A stretch of 64,000 nucleotides of DNA, taken from positions 868,001 through 932,000 of the forward strand of contig OZ242051.1 in NCBI GenBank assembly GCA_965205255.1. Reading direction: 5' to 3'. The notes beneath the pieces are model-generated. The model made no database searches. It saw nothing but the letters and a program-made list of their open reading frames with translations, and was not told the origin of the DNA. How positions within the stretch are numbered: the first letter of the stretch is position 1; each line of letters opens with the position of its first letter. The position numbers and the translations under genes are program-made. This DNA is from G965205255 sp965205255 (GTDB lineage: Bacteria > Pseudomonadota > Gammaproteobacteria > Pseudomonadales > Endozoicomonadaceae). Positions 41,351-49,833 of the stretch are shown piece after piece.

Positions 41351-41689
41351 TTATGAACAAAGATTCAGGTCATTAGTACATATTGTAGATGCACTCATAT
41401 TTCTTGCATGATTAGCAAGTGCTGCAATATCATCCATTGCTGCTTTACAGGTAGCATCAGAGATATGAACGTACTTGTTTAATTTAGGACATGCCTTTGA
41501 AGCAAGAAATTTATCAATAGAACCAGAGTAACTGGCAATTTCTGCGACAGATTTTACTCCTAATTCACAGGCCAGGCATTCTTTAATACCAGATAAACTC
41601 TTCGAAGCAACTGAGCTATTGCTTGCCCAAGATGAAATCACAAATAATGATGTAATTAGTAGAATGTTTGTTTTTAATATTTTATTCAT
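41351..41689 (-). CDS. Secreted saposin B-like protein
   Basis: The protein has 112 residues with a clear AGGAG about seven bases before the ATG. Residues 1-22 form a signal peptide (LLITSLFVISSWA). The mature part has exactly six cysteines in the saposin-B pattern: C-x2-C, 25 residues, C, 13 residues, C, 22 residues, C-x6-C, ending DLNLCS. Helical amphipathic stretches lie between them. Saposin-like proteins (saposins, NK-lysin, amoebapores) bind or perforate lipid bilayers and are typical of eukaryotes, and bacterial examples are uncommon. The export signal suggests periplasmic disulfide formation and secretion. It lies upstream of the RHS array on the same strand. The assignment rests on cysteine spacing and has not been checked by a profile search. 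Confidence 0.6.
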   Translation of the reverse strand: MNKILKTNILLITSLFVISSWASNSSVASKSLSGIKECLACELGVKSVAEIASYSGSIDKFLASKACPKLNKYVHISDATCKAAMDDIAALANHARNMSASTICTNDLNLCS

Positions 41690-42187
41690 TATAATCTCCT
41701 AACTCTTTTCAAATAAAGAGTGCATTAACTTATAGTAGATTTCATTAAAAAAACATGGTTTTTTATTTAAAATCAAATAGATAGAATCCTTATAAAATAC
41801 AGTATAACTATTATTAGTTGTACAAACAGGCTTTATATATTTACTGACATATACTTGCCTAAAATCTGGCTATTATGTACTCATCTAACGATAAATAGCA
41901 TAAGTTCATTATAATAAGCTTTCATCCAGTAATATTTTTGATTTAGGCATGATATAGTTTACCCACAACTGCTGTCTAAGGTTACATTATTCCGACAAGA
42001 CTTGGTTTTGAAATAAAACCACCCCTTTTTTCTTGCGTTGATTTATTATATGCTTGCCAGTCGAGATTAAAGAATAGTATGGCCTGCAGCAGAAGCTGTT
42101 CATTATCTGCTAAGATATGATTCAGACTTCTGATTTTGTTTGTTATTCACTTTATTTTCATTGTCTAATTGTGGAGAGCTTTAGAAA
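41690..42187. other. Intergenic region between divergent genes
   Basis: This A/T-rich stretch separates the saposin-like gene from icd and must hold both promoters. I see no gene and no clear terminator in it. Confidence 0.5.
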
Positions 42188-43444
42188 GTGGTCTATCAGA
42201 AAATTAATATTCCCGAATCCGGTGAAAAGATAACAGTTAACGCTGATTTGTCAATCAATGTTCCTTCCAACCCAATTATTCCCTTTATTGAAGGTGACGG
42301 TATAGGCGTTGATGTAACTCCTCCGATGCTGGAAGTGGTGAATACTGCTGTTGAGAAAGCTTATGGCGGTGAAAAGCGTATTGAATGGATGGAGGTTTAT
42401 GCTGGCGAGAAAGCAACAAAAGTGTATGGCCAGGATACGTGGATGCCTGAAGAAACACTAGAGGCAATGAATGAGTTTAAAGTAGGCATTAAAGGTCCTT
42501 TAACCACACCTGTTGGGGGTGGTATTCGTTCACTTAACGTAGCATTGCGTCAAAACATGGATTTATACGCTTGCATCCGTCCTGTTCGCTGGTTCAAAGG
42601 TGTACCAAGTCCGGTTAAACGTCCTGATTTAACTGATATGGTTATCTTCCGTGAAAACTCTGAGGACATTTATGCTGGGATTGAATGGCAAGCTGATACT
42701 GATGAAGCAAAAAAAGTAATCAGCTTCCTCAAGAATGAAATGGGCGTAACTAAAATCCGTTTCGACACTGAGTGTGGTATTGGTGTGAAGCCTGTGTCAC
42801 GCAAAGGAACAGAGCGTCTTGTGCGCAAGGCGATTCAATTTGCGATTGATAATGACCGGAAGGTGGTTACCTTTGTACACAAAGGTAATATCATGAAGTT
42901 TACCGAGGGTTATTTTAAAGAGATTGCTTATGAACTGGCACGTAATGAGTTTGGTGCGCAGTTGTTAGATGGTGGCCCATGGTGCACATTGATCAATCCA
43001 AAAACAGGTAACAAAATAACTATTAATGACGCAATTGCTGATGCATTTTTACAGCAAATTTTACTTCGTCCACAAGAATATAGTGTTGTTGCAACCTTGA
43101 ATTTGAATGGTGATTATCTTTCTGATGCCCTAGCCGCTCAAGTAGGTGGAATCGGTATTGCGCCAGGTGCAAATATTGGTAGCAAAGTTGCTGTGTTTGA
43201 AGCCACTCACGGAACAGCACCAGGTTATGCCGGAAAAGACAAAGTAAATCCTGGTTCTTTAATTCTTTCAGCAGAAATGATGCTACGTCATTTGGGCTGG
43301 GTAGAAGCCGCTGACCTGATAATTAAAGGTGTTTCCGGTGCCATACAAGCAAAAACTGTAACCTACGACTTTGAGCGCATGATGGAAAATGCAACATTAG
43401 TTTCTTGCTCAGGTTTTGGTAAAGAAGTAATTAAACATATGTGA
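42188..43444 (+). CDS. icd: NADP-dependent isocitrate dehydrogenase
   Basis: The protein has 418 residues (E. coli Icd 416) and starts at GTG, with GGAGAG about 10 bases upstream. It oxidises isocitrate to 2-oxoglutarate and CO2 in the cytoplasmic TCA cycle. Visible landmarks are the substrate loop RSLNVALRQ, with the serine that AceK phosphorylates in E. coli, then FRENSEDIYAGIEW, and the metal-binding region NLNGDYLSDALAAQ. The coenzyme region reads HGTAPGYAGKDKVNPGS. The tyrosine used for NADP selectivity is present, but the neighbouring lysine of E. coli is a glycine. Later Tyr and Arg (VTYDFERM) that also contact NADP phosphate are kept. Monocistronic, with a hairpin downstream. Confidence 0.97.
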   Translation: MVYQKINIPESGEKITVNADLSINVPSNPIIPFIEGDGIGVDVTPPMLEVVNTAVEKAYGGEKRIEWMEVYAGEKATKVYGQDTWMPEETLEAMNEFKVGIKGPLTTPVGGGIRSLNVALRQNMDLYACIRPVRWFKGVPSPVKRPDLTDMVIFRENSEDIYAGIEWQADTDEAKKVISFLKNEMGVTKIRFDTECGIGVKPVSRKGTERLVRKAIQFAIDNDRKVVTFVHKGNIMKFTEGYFKEIAYELARNEFGAQLLDGGPWCTLINPKTGNKITINDAIADAFLQQILLRPQEYSVVATLNLNGDYLSDALAAQVGGIGIAPGANIGSKVAVFEATHGTAPGYAGKDKVNPGSLILSAEMMLRHLGWVEAADLIIKGVSGAIQAKTVTYDFERMMENATLVSCSGFGKEVIKHM

Positions 43445-43494
43445 TAATATCATTGCTGACAGAGGCTTTGACTATCTTACTTTTTTGTTTGTCC

Positions 43495-43531
43495 AGCATT
43501 GCAGTGATGTCCATATACAGATTGCAATGCT
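43495..43531 (+). terminator. Probable icd terminator
   Basis: AGCATTGCA pairs with TGCAATGCT around an ~19-base loop and is followed by CTTTTGTCTTGT. The large loop makes it moderate evidence. Confidence 0.5.
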
Positions 43532-43749
43532 CTTTTGTCTTGTGGCGGCGGATAATGGTATGAACAACCAAGGTTATCATTTTGATAGCAGTGGTTGAAG
43601 TTCAACCATGGCACAATATCTTAGCTTTAGTGATTTCAAGCTTTCGTTTATTAAAAGGTATTGCTGAAAAGTTCAAAAGCAAATGAAAATTTTTACATAA
43701 AGAGCGTGACTGCTACTGCTTGGTTAAAATCAATCTAACAAAGAAAACA

Positions 43750-43779
43750 GCACTCTCTGTGTAAACTTGCAGAGAGTGC
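43750..43779 (-). terminator. Terminator of the cold-shock gene
   Basis: A perfect 10-base stem (GCACTCTCTG / CAGAGAGTGC) has a 10-base loop. On the minus strand it is followed by TGTTTTCTTTG, and it lies 14 bases past the stop of the cold-shock gene. Confidence 0.75.
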
Positions 43780-43793
43780 AATATCATCCAAAT

Positions 43794-44114
43794 TCAGGTG
43801 GTTTGTATACTCTCCTCGCTGTTACTAATTGGCTCACTTTCAAAAGTGTCAGTCACCGGTTGACCGTCTGTAATAACCTCACTGACGGTATCGTTATCTT
43901 CTTCAGATAGCACCGTTATATTGACGGAATGCAAGCCTTTTGGTCCCTGAAGAATATCGTAATTAACCAACTGCCCGGCCTTGAGAGTTTTATACCCTTC
44001 CATATTAATAGATGAATAATGAACAAAAAGATCTTCTTTATTACTACCTTCCTCCGGAAGTATAAAGCCATATCCTTTTGCATTATTAAACCATTTCACT
44101 TTACCTTTAGGCAT
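43794..44114 (-). CDS. cspD: Cold-shock domain protein, CspD-like
   Basis: The protein has 106 residues from the ATG at 44112-44114 (MPKGKVKWFNN), with AGAGGG nine bases upstream. A longer frame upstream does not match the family. The cold-shock domain occupies residues 1-68, with RNP1 (KGYGFI) and RNP2 (LFVHYSSI), which bind single-stranded nucleic acid. An acidic, Ser/Thr-rich tail of about 38 residues is longer than usual for CspD (about 75-90 residues in total). Its position convergent with icd matches the icd-cspD pair of Pseudomonas, which supports the symbol. CspD in E. coli inhibits replication in stationary phase; that role here is inferred only from position and type. Confidence 0.85.
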   Translation of the reverse strand: MPKGKVKWFNNAKGYGFILPEEGSNKEDLFVHYSSINMEGYKTLKAGQLVNYDILQGPKGLHSVNITVLSEEDNDTVSEVITDGQPVTDTFESEPISNSEESIQTT

Positions 44115-44878
44115 CCTTATTATCCCTCTTAACTTCTGATGCACTTATTGTTTTTGAAAGCGTCCGTTAAAAGACAGTTTCCTAATTTACATTGTAAGTG
44201 TGTAAAAATAAGTAGTTATTTGTCAACCCCTTATCATACAGAAACATTAATAAAAAATTGTTAACTTATTTATAAATGTCCTTACGTAAAAAAGCTCTTT
44301 TTATACGATAAGTGAAGTGTACAGTATGTTGGGTGAACAGACAACATCTAGATTTATTCAGTGATTATCTCATCACCTAATATCAATATTATACGTCTTA
44401 ATATAGATATAGATAAAGGGCTTTATTTTGACACTATTTATGCACTGAAAAGAATAAATCCACTAGTCGTCTAAACTGTCATTTTGCAATCGAATTACAA
44501 CAAGCCAATATGGATGCTACGGTAAAAGTTACCGTAATCTATATATACAGAATGACGTAAATCATGAATATCTGTAAATAGAGATGAATACATCATTACC
44601 TGTAACATGTGCTGTAAGGGAAATTGAGACTGAAATAAGAAAAAAATATGCCTTGTTAGATTAGGGTCAGACAACAACAACCTGTATAATTGTAGCCTGT
44701 TGATAATTGGCCAGCTTGTTGGTGCGGATGCCGTTTCAGGAAAGATTCCGAGTCAAGCCTTTTCAGGGTGCAAATATCTGAATGAACATTTTTTAAGTGA
44801 TAGACAATCAGACTGTCCACATATGGCTATTAGAGTTAGGAAAAATCGGAGTCAATTTATCAGGTTTAAAAAAACAGG
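44115..44878. other. Intergenic region between cspD and the metNIQ promoter
   Basis: These ~760 bases separate two divergent genes. Short frames here look random. An A/T-rich 5' leader region of the cold-shock gene is plausible near 44160-44300. I see no RNA gene or mobile element. Confidence 0.5.
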
Positions 44879-44906
44879 TTGACATCCTGTTATATTGAAA
44901 TATATT
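44879..44906 (+). promoter_or_regulatory. Sigma-70 promoter of metNIQ
   Basis: A consensus -35 (TTGACA, 44879-44884) and a near-consensus -10 (TATATT, 44901-44906) are separated by 16 bases. Predicted transcription starts near 44912-44914, directly before the SAM-II-like element. Confidence 0.75.
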
Positions 44907-44914
44907 AATCTACC

Positions 44915-44973
44915 GAAGCGCTGATTTGTACCTCGGCTTGCGGGCGCTGAATAAATTCTGCTAAAAGATGGGA
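44915..44973 (+). promoter_or_regulatory. SAM-II-like riboswitch upstream of metNIQ
   Basis: The RNA carries the SAM-II core in order: a 5' stem arm GCGC followed by UGAUUUG, a loop with UUGC, the 3' arm GCGC, UGAAUAAAU, then GCUAAAAGAUGGG. SAM-II (and SAM-V, which shares its core) binds S-adenosylmethionine as a pseudoknot and usually turns off methionine genes. The element begins at the predicted transcript start and precedes a methionine transporter operon. The pseudoknot pairing between the ACC of the loop and the final GGG is imperfect by eye. Confidence 0.65.
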
Positions 44974-45040
44974 AGCTGCCTATATTTCATCTTCTTATTG
45001 AATAGCATTTTTGTTCCGCACTAAATAACAAGGAATGGAA

Positions 45041-46048
45041 ATGATTCGGTTAAATAACATTACCAAACGTTATAAACATCACGTTGCTCTTGATAATGTG
45101 TCTTTGCATGTACCCAAAGGAATAATATATGGCGTTATTGGCGAAAGTGGTGCCGGAAAAAGCACGCTGGTACGTTGTATTAATCTGTTGGAAGCGCCTG
45201 ACTCAGGTCAGGTTATCGTTGACAACAAGAATATTACAGAGCTTAAGAGCAATACTTTAAGACAAAGCCGCCGTAAAATCGGTATGATTTTCCAACATTT
45301 CAATCTACTTAACAGCCGAACCGTTTATGGAAACATTGCCTTTCCACTGGAACTTATCGGGTGGTCCAAAGCAAAAATTGAGATAACAGTCCAACCTCTC
45401 ATAAAGCTGACAGGGCTTGAAAACAAAGTATCTCAATTCCCTTCGCAACTGAGTGGTGGTCAAAAACAGCGCGTTGCAATAGCTAGAGCACTAGCCAGCG
45501 AACCGGATATTTTATTATGCGATGAGGCTACTTCTGCACTCGATCCTAATACAACAAAGTCTATTCTTAATCTACTGAAAGACATTAATAAACGCACTGG
45601 CATTACCATAGTATTAATTACCCACGAAATGGACGTTGCTCGGACAATATGTGATCATGTTGCAGTCATGGCAAAAGGAAAGGTTATTGAAAATAACAGT
45701 GTTGAACAAATTTTTTTAAACCCACAGCAACCTATAACCCAACAGTTTGTTCACAGTGTGACGCAGACAAAACAAATAACGGAAGATCAAAGCAAGGAAT
45801 ATCAATACCCTTTACTACACATTACTTTTGTAGATCAGGTTGCCTCTGAACCACTAATAACAATGACAGCCAGACAGTTCAGCGTTGATTTTAATATTTT
45901 ACACGGCGATATTGAAATGATCAATGATAAAAACATGGGCTTTCTTTTGGTCAAACTCATTGGTGAGAAACACAACACAAGTAAGGCATTAGAGTTTTTG
46001 CTACAAAATAATAATATTAACGTGGAGGTTATCTCACATGGAAAGTAA
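45041..46048 (+). CDS. metN: Methionine ABC transporter ATP-binding protein
   Basis: About 335 residues. I chose the ATG at 45041 because AAGGA lies six bases upstream and the protein then begins MIRLNNITK like E. coli MetN; an ATG two codons earlier overlaps the ribosome site. It is the ATPase of the MetNIQ importer at the inner membrane. It shows Walker A (GESGAGKST), Q-loop (MIFQHFNLL), ABC signature (LSGGQ), Walker B (LLCDEATSALD) and the H-loop (ITHEMD). The last ~85 residues form the C2/NIL-type regulatory domain that binds methionine and inhibits transport in E. coli. It overlaps metI by 11 bases. Confidence 0.96.
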   Translation: MIRLNNITKRYKHHVALDNVSLHVPKGIIYGVIGESGAGKSTLVRCINLLEAPDSGQVIVDNKNITELKSNTLRQSRRKIGMIFQHFNLLNSRTVYGNIAFPLELIGWSKAKIEITVQPLIKLTGLENKVSQFPSQLSGGQKQRVAIARALASEPDILLCDEATSALDPNTTKSILNLLKDINKRTGITIVLITHEMDVARTICDHVAVMAKGKVIENNSVEQIFLNPQQPITQQFVHSVTQTKQITEDQSKEYQYPLLHITFVDQVASEPLITMTARQFSVDFNILHGDIEMINDKNMGFLLVKLIGEKHNTSKALEFLLQNNNINVEVISHGK

Positions 46049-46691
46049 TCATTTTATAATAATTCAGGCAACACTAGATACATTAACGATGGTATTTAGC
46101 TCGGGTTTTTTAAGTTTTCTGATAGGTATTCCCATTGGCATTATATTATTTCTGACAGGTCAGGGAAAATTTCTTGAAAACGTCACAGCTAACAAAATAC
46201 TCAATATTTTCACAAACATTGGTCGTTCAGTTCCGTTTATTATACTTCTTGTGGCGATCATACCATTTACACGACTAATCACTGGTTCTTCGATAGGTAC
46301 TATTGCTGCTATTGTTCCCCTGACTGTATCTTCTATTCCTTTTGTTGCTCGCATTACTGAAGGTGCAATTGCTGAAGTCTCACCAGGACTAATAGAAGCT
46401 GCACAAGCCATGGGAGCAACACCTTTACAGATTATTCGTAAAGTATTATTACCAGAAGCATTACCTTCACTGATTCACGGCATCACACTGACACTGATAA
46501 CCTTGGTCGGTTATACAGCAATGGCAGGAGCTGTTGGTGGTGGAGGACTTGGAGCCGTGGCCATAAACTTTGGTTATAACCGTTTTAATACGGGAGTCAT
46601 GCTTGAAACCGTCGTTATTCTTGTGATTATTGTTCAACTCATTCAATGGATTGGCGATAAATTACAAAAACATCTTACGCATCGTTCATAA
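46038..46691 (+). CDS. metI: Methionine ABC transporter permease
   Basis: The protein has 217 residues, the usual length. The start at 46038 lies inside the end of metN with GGAGG nine bases upstream, implying translational coupling. Five hydrophobic membrane segments are visible. The permease EAA-type loop reads EAAQAMGATPLQIIRKVLLPEALP, described here by its key residues EAA, G and LP at about residues 130-153; it couples to MetN. It forms the membrane channel for D- and L-methionine. Confidence 0.95.
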   Translation: MESNHFIIIQATLDTLTMVFSSGFLSFLIGIPIGIILFLTGQGKFLENVTANKILNIFTNIGRSVPFIILLVAIIPFTRLITGSSIGTIAAIVPLTVSSIPFVARITEGAIAEVSPGLIEAAQAMGATPLQIIRKVLLPEALPSLIHGITLTLITLVGYTAMAGAVGGGGLGAVAINFGYNRFNTGVMLETVVILVIIVQLIQWIGDKLQKHLTHRS

Positions 46692-46712
46692 CAGAGAGAC
46701 AAAGAGGGGCAT

Positions 46713-47546
46713 ATGAAACTTGGTACAACATTTCGTTGGTTGATTCTTAGCTTAATTACAGTACTAACTTTGATTATAAGTGGCTGTGGAAAACATGAAA
46801 ACAATAAAGATCGCGTGTTGAAGGTCGGTGTAATTGCTGGACCTGAAGCGGAGTTAATGCAAACAGCTCTTGATCAGGCTAAAAAAGAATTTGGCCTGAA
46901 AACAAAGCTTATCCAGTTCCAGGACTATATTACCCCCAACGTTGCACTCGCCGATGGTAGTATTGATGTCAATGCTTATCAGCATAAGCTTTATCTGGAT
47001 GACATGAATCATGCAAGGGGTTTTGATCTGGTACCTGTCGGAAGAATGTTCCTGTACCCGCTAGGTGCCTATTCCAAAAAAATAACTCATATTAATCAAC
47101 TAAAACCTGGCGATAAAATTGCTGTGCCTAATGATCCAAGCAATGAAAGTCGAGCATTAAACATCTTAGCCAAAGCCGGCCTTATTAAACTCAGGGATCC
47201 AAAGAGCCATACATCTACACCTGCTGATATTATTGATAATCCTCAACAATTAAAGTTTATTGAACTGGATGCGGCACAATTACCCCGCTCTTTGGATGAT
47301 GTAACATTAGCTGTTATTAACTCAACCTTCGCAGTGGCTGCAGGATTTTTACCGAAAAAAAATGCCCTGCTACTGGAAGATAGTAACTCACCTTATGTTA
47401 ATCTGATTGTTGCAAGGAAAGATGACAAAAATGATCTGAGAATAAAGGAATTGGTAAAAGCGTATCATAATAAAATTGTACTGGAAAAAGCTCAAGAACT
47501 CTTTAAAGGTGGTGAAGTACCTGGCTGGAAAACTGAAACAAAATAA
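46713..47546 (+). CDS. metQ: Methionine-binding lipoprotein
   Basis: The protein has 277 residues with GAGGGG ahead of the ATG. A lipoprotein signal peptide ends in the lipobox LIISGC, with the lipidated cysteine near residue 25. The mature part is the NlpA/MetQ substrate-binding fold: VGVIAGPEAELM near the start, then the conserved stretch ALADGSIDVNAYQHKLYLDD and later IAVPNDPSNESRAL. It captures methionine outside the inner membrane and delivers it to MetI. It is the third gene of metNIQ, 21 bases after metI. No strong terminator follows; a 3 x 16 base direct repeat lies just downstream. Confidence 0.96.
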   Translation: MKLGTTFRWLILSLITVLTLIISGCGKHENNKDRVLKVGVIAGPEAELMQTALDQAKKEFGLKTKLIQFQDYITPNVALADGSIDVNAYQHKLYLDDMNHARGFDLVPVGRMFLYPLGAYSKKITHINQLKPGDKIAVPNDPSNESRALNILAKAGLIKLRDPKSHTSTPADIIDNPQQLKFIELDAAQLPRSLDDVTLAVINSTFAVAAGFLPKKNALLLEDSNSPYVNLIVARKDDKNDLRIKELVKAYHNKIVLEKAQELFKGGEVPGWKTETK

Positions 47547-47559
47547 TATTTTCTTCTCT

Positions 47560-47607
47560 GATTTAAGGTTGACCTGATTTTAGGTTGACCTGATTTAAGG
47601 TTGGTGT
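47560..47607. repeat. Three 16-base direct repeats after metQ
   Basis: Three near-identical 16-base units (GATTTAAGGTTGACCT and variants) stand in tandem. Each of the first two includes AGGTTGACCT, which is nearly self-complementary. The role is unknown; it may be slippage product or a protein site. Confidence 0.7.
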
Positions 47608-47829
47608 AGTACTCATCTACTATGTCACCCGCTTATCTGCCAAATTAGGCACATGCTAAATAAATCCCATAAAATCAAAATATTACGTTGCTTTGCACTG
47701 TTTCTTCACCATGTCTGATTAATTATTAATGCTTTTCCCCTTGCAGAAAACACAAAATTATAGCCATAATCTATTTAAGCTTGTTTTTATGTTGTATCAG
47801 GTCTGCCTAAACCATAAAAGGAGCCGCAT

Positions 47830-49236
47830 ATGGACAGAGCAAATAAGCTCGAATCCATTTCTACCTCAGCAAACAAAAAGACATTGTATGTTCTTGACAG
47901 CAACGTCTTAATCCATGACCCCAATGCTTTACTCAATTTTGAAGAACATCACGTTGTTATTCCTATAACAGTTCTGGAAGAGCTTGATAAGCTAAAAAAC
48001 ACCAGACAAACAATTGCTGCCGACTGCCGTCAGGCCATACGTCTGATTGATAAGATAGTTGGCTCCTCGAGCCCTGAAAAAGTTGCAAAAGGTGTGGCTA
48101 TTAAGCGTGGAGACAAAAGCCAAACCCTTGGTAAGCTTGTTATCATGATGTCACCATCAGAAAAAAGACGGGTATTACCTTACGATATTAACGATAATCG
48201 TATTATCAATGATATTTGCCATCTAAAAGAATTATACAAAAATGAGCGTATTATCTTGGTAACAAAAGATATTAACATGCGCCTTAAGGCCAGAGGTTGT
48301 GGGATTCATTCCGAGGATTATCACACAGACCAACAAATATCTGATGTTCGTTTTTTACATAAAGGTTATCTTGAAGTAAAGGACAGTTTCTGGGATCACA
48401 TTGAAAAAGTTGAAACCGAACAGGAAAACGGTAATACATATTATGTCCTTCCCAAAGAAGGTATACTCTTGGATGTTAACGTCAGTGAATTTATTATTGA
48501 CCAACAGGGATTTGTAGCAAGAGTTGTTAATGTCTCAGAAAACAAAGTAAAGCTATTGCATCTTTCGCATGAAAGCCTCATGAATCAGAAGGCATGGGGT
48601 TTACAGCCTTTGGATACTTATCAAGCACTGGCTTTGAGTTTACTTTTCGATCCTGATATTCAACTTGTTAACCTTAGCGGTCCTGCAGGTTCAGGTAAGA
48701 CTATTCTTGCTATTGCTGCTGCTATTGAGATGACACTGGCTTCCAAACAATACCGTCGAATTATTGTAACAAGAAGCACTCGTGGGCTTGATGAAGATAT
48801 TGGTTATTTACCTGGCACAGAATCCGAAAAAATGGAACCTTGGCTTGGTGCAATTACTGATAATCTGGAGGCGCTTCATCATGATGACGAGTCAACTCAT
48901 GGTAGTGTTGATTATATTTTAAGTCAGGTGCCATTACAGTTTAAATCGTTAAACTACATACGAGGACGAAGCTTTCAGCACAGCTTAATCATTATCGATG
49001 AATGTCAGAACTTAACGCCACATCAGATGAAGACAATTATTACCCGAGCCGGAATGGGAAGCAAAGTGATCTGTTTAGGTAATCTTGCTCAGATAGATAC
49101 ACCGTATCTTGCACCTACCAGCTCAGGTCAGACGTATTTGACCGAACGTTTCCGGAACTTTGAATATGGCGGTATGATTCAGTTAGAAGGTGTACCCAGG
49201 TCTGCACTTGCCGCTTTTGCGGAAGAGCATATGTAA
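47830..49236 (+). CDS. PhoH-family ATPase with N-terminal PIN domain
   Basis: The protein has 468 residues with AAAGGAG eight bases before the ATG. A PIN ribonuclease domain occupies about 20-150 (VLDSNVLIHDP with the first acidic residues, later VTKDINMRLKA). A PhoH/RNA-helicase-like ATPase domain follows at about 250-465 with Walker A (GPAGSGKT) and Walker B (IIIDECQN) plus GNLAQID. This fusion is the PhoH2/YlaK type. Members have been reported as RNA helicase/RNase enzymes. It stands alone, about 280 bases after metQ. Confidence 0.92.
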   Translation: MDRANKLESISTSANKKTLYVLDSNVLIHDPNALLNFEEHHVVIPITVLEELDKLKNTRQTIAADCRQAIRLIDKIVGSSSPEKVAKGVAIKRGDKSQTLGKLVIMMSPSEKRRVLPYDINDNRIINDICHLKELYKNERIILVTKDINMRLKARGCGIHSEDYHTDQQISDVRFLHKGYLEVKDSFWDHIEKVETEQENGNTYYVLPKEGILLDVNVSEFIIDQQGFVARVVNVSENKVKLLHLSHESLMNQKAWGLQPLDTYQALALSLLFDPDIQLVNLSGPAGSGKTILAIAAAIEMTLASKQYRRIIVTRSTRGLDEDIGYLPGTESEKMEPWLGAITDNLEALHHDDESTHGSVDYILSQVPLQFKSLNYIRGRSFQHSLIIIDECQNLTPHQMKTIITRAGMGSKVICLGNLAQIDTPYLAPTSSGQTYLTERFRNFEYGGMIQLEGVPRSALAAFAEEHM

Positions 49237-49239
49237 AAA

Positions 49240-49275
49240 ATATCCCCCTGTAATTTATGTGTTGCAGGGGGATAT
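49240..49275 (-). terminator. Strong hairpin after phoH
   Basis: An 11-base perfect stem (ATATCCCCCTG / CAGGGGGATAT) has a 14-base loop. The T run follows the stem in the minus direction (six T), so it reads as an intrinsic terminator for minus-strand transcripts, such as those from the IS relic. On the plus strand it may still stabilise the phoH 3' end. Confidence 0.55.
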
Positions 49276-49318
49276 ACGCCGGAAAACGTAACACCAATAT
49301 ACAGCTAATCTTTCGTAA

Positions 49319-49833
49319 ACCTGAGTTCGACGTAAAAGATCTTTAAAAAGAAGAGACTTCCATGCATTGTATGGCTTCTGACAACAATACAAAACATAAA
49401 AGTCACTATGCTTACTCGTGGTTTCTGTGATGTCTATAACTTTTGCCAGAGCATTTTGAAACCAGTGGCTTATGGCATAACCATTATCCTCGGGCTTTTC
49501 GCAAGCCAGCACAATAATCTTACATATCTGTTCGGCAGTGAATTTGAGTTCAACACTCGAGCGGAGGTCATCTTTAAGGCATTCTGTAGCAGACAGATCA
49601 TTGGGTCGGTTAACCCAGTGCTTGCGACAGCGCCCAATCATACTAAGATCGCAGCTCAATAAGCGAACATAGGCTCTTAATCCGACACTTTCTTCTGCCA
49701 CAAAAATAATTCTTGCTCTTAGGATCAACGCTTGTATGCTAGTATGCTTGTTGGTAATGACCAAGTGATCGTCGTGTTTATTTTTAGTGAGTATAAATCG
49801 TTGTGCGTATGCTGACAGCAACCCTGCTTCCAC
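49319..49833 (-). mobile_element. Internally deleted IS630-family relic
   Basis: A minus-strand frame of 192 codons includes an IS630-type N-terminal helix-turn-helix region (LILRARIIFVAEE, then KFTAEQICKIIVLACEKPED and NGYAISHW). It breaks off before the catalytic domain. It runs directly into sequence beginning AACCTGAGTTCGACGT at 49318, the same terminal inverted repeat as the three MITEs, with about 75 bases of shared subterminal sequence. The relic therefore joins a transposase N-terminus to the element's other end with the middle deleted. I could not find the second inverted repeat. The frame is not a functional gene. Confidence 0.75.

Noticed and set aside
44700..44882. 60-codon plus-strand frame upstream of metN
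   Set aside because: It ends inside the metNIQ promoter, has no ribosome site and matches nothing.
43445..45040. tRNA or other stable RNA genes in the long intergenic gaps
   Set aside because: I found no cloverleaf pattern with a T-loop GTTCRA box; the only RNA element I can support is the SAM-II-like one.
49255..49833. Treating the 192-codon minus-strand frame as an intact gene
   Set aside because: It contains only the N-terminal half of an IS630-type transposase, then runs through the inverted repeat into the phoH hairpin.
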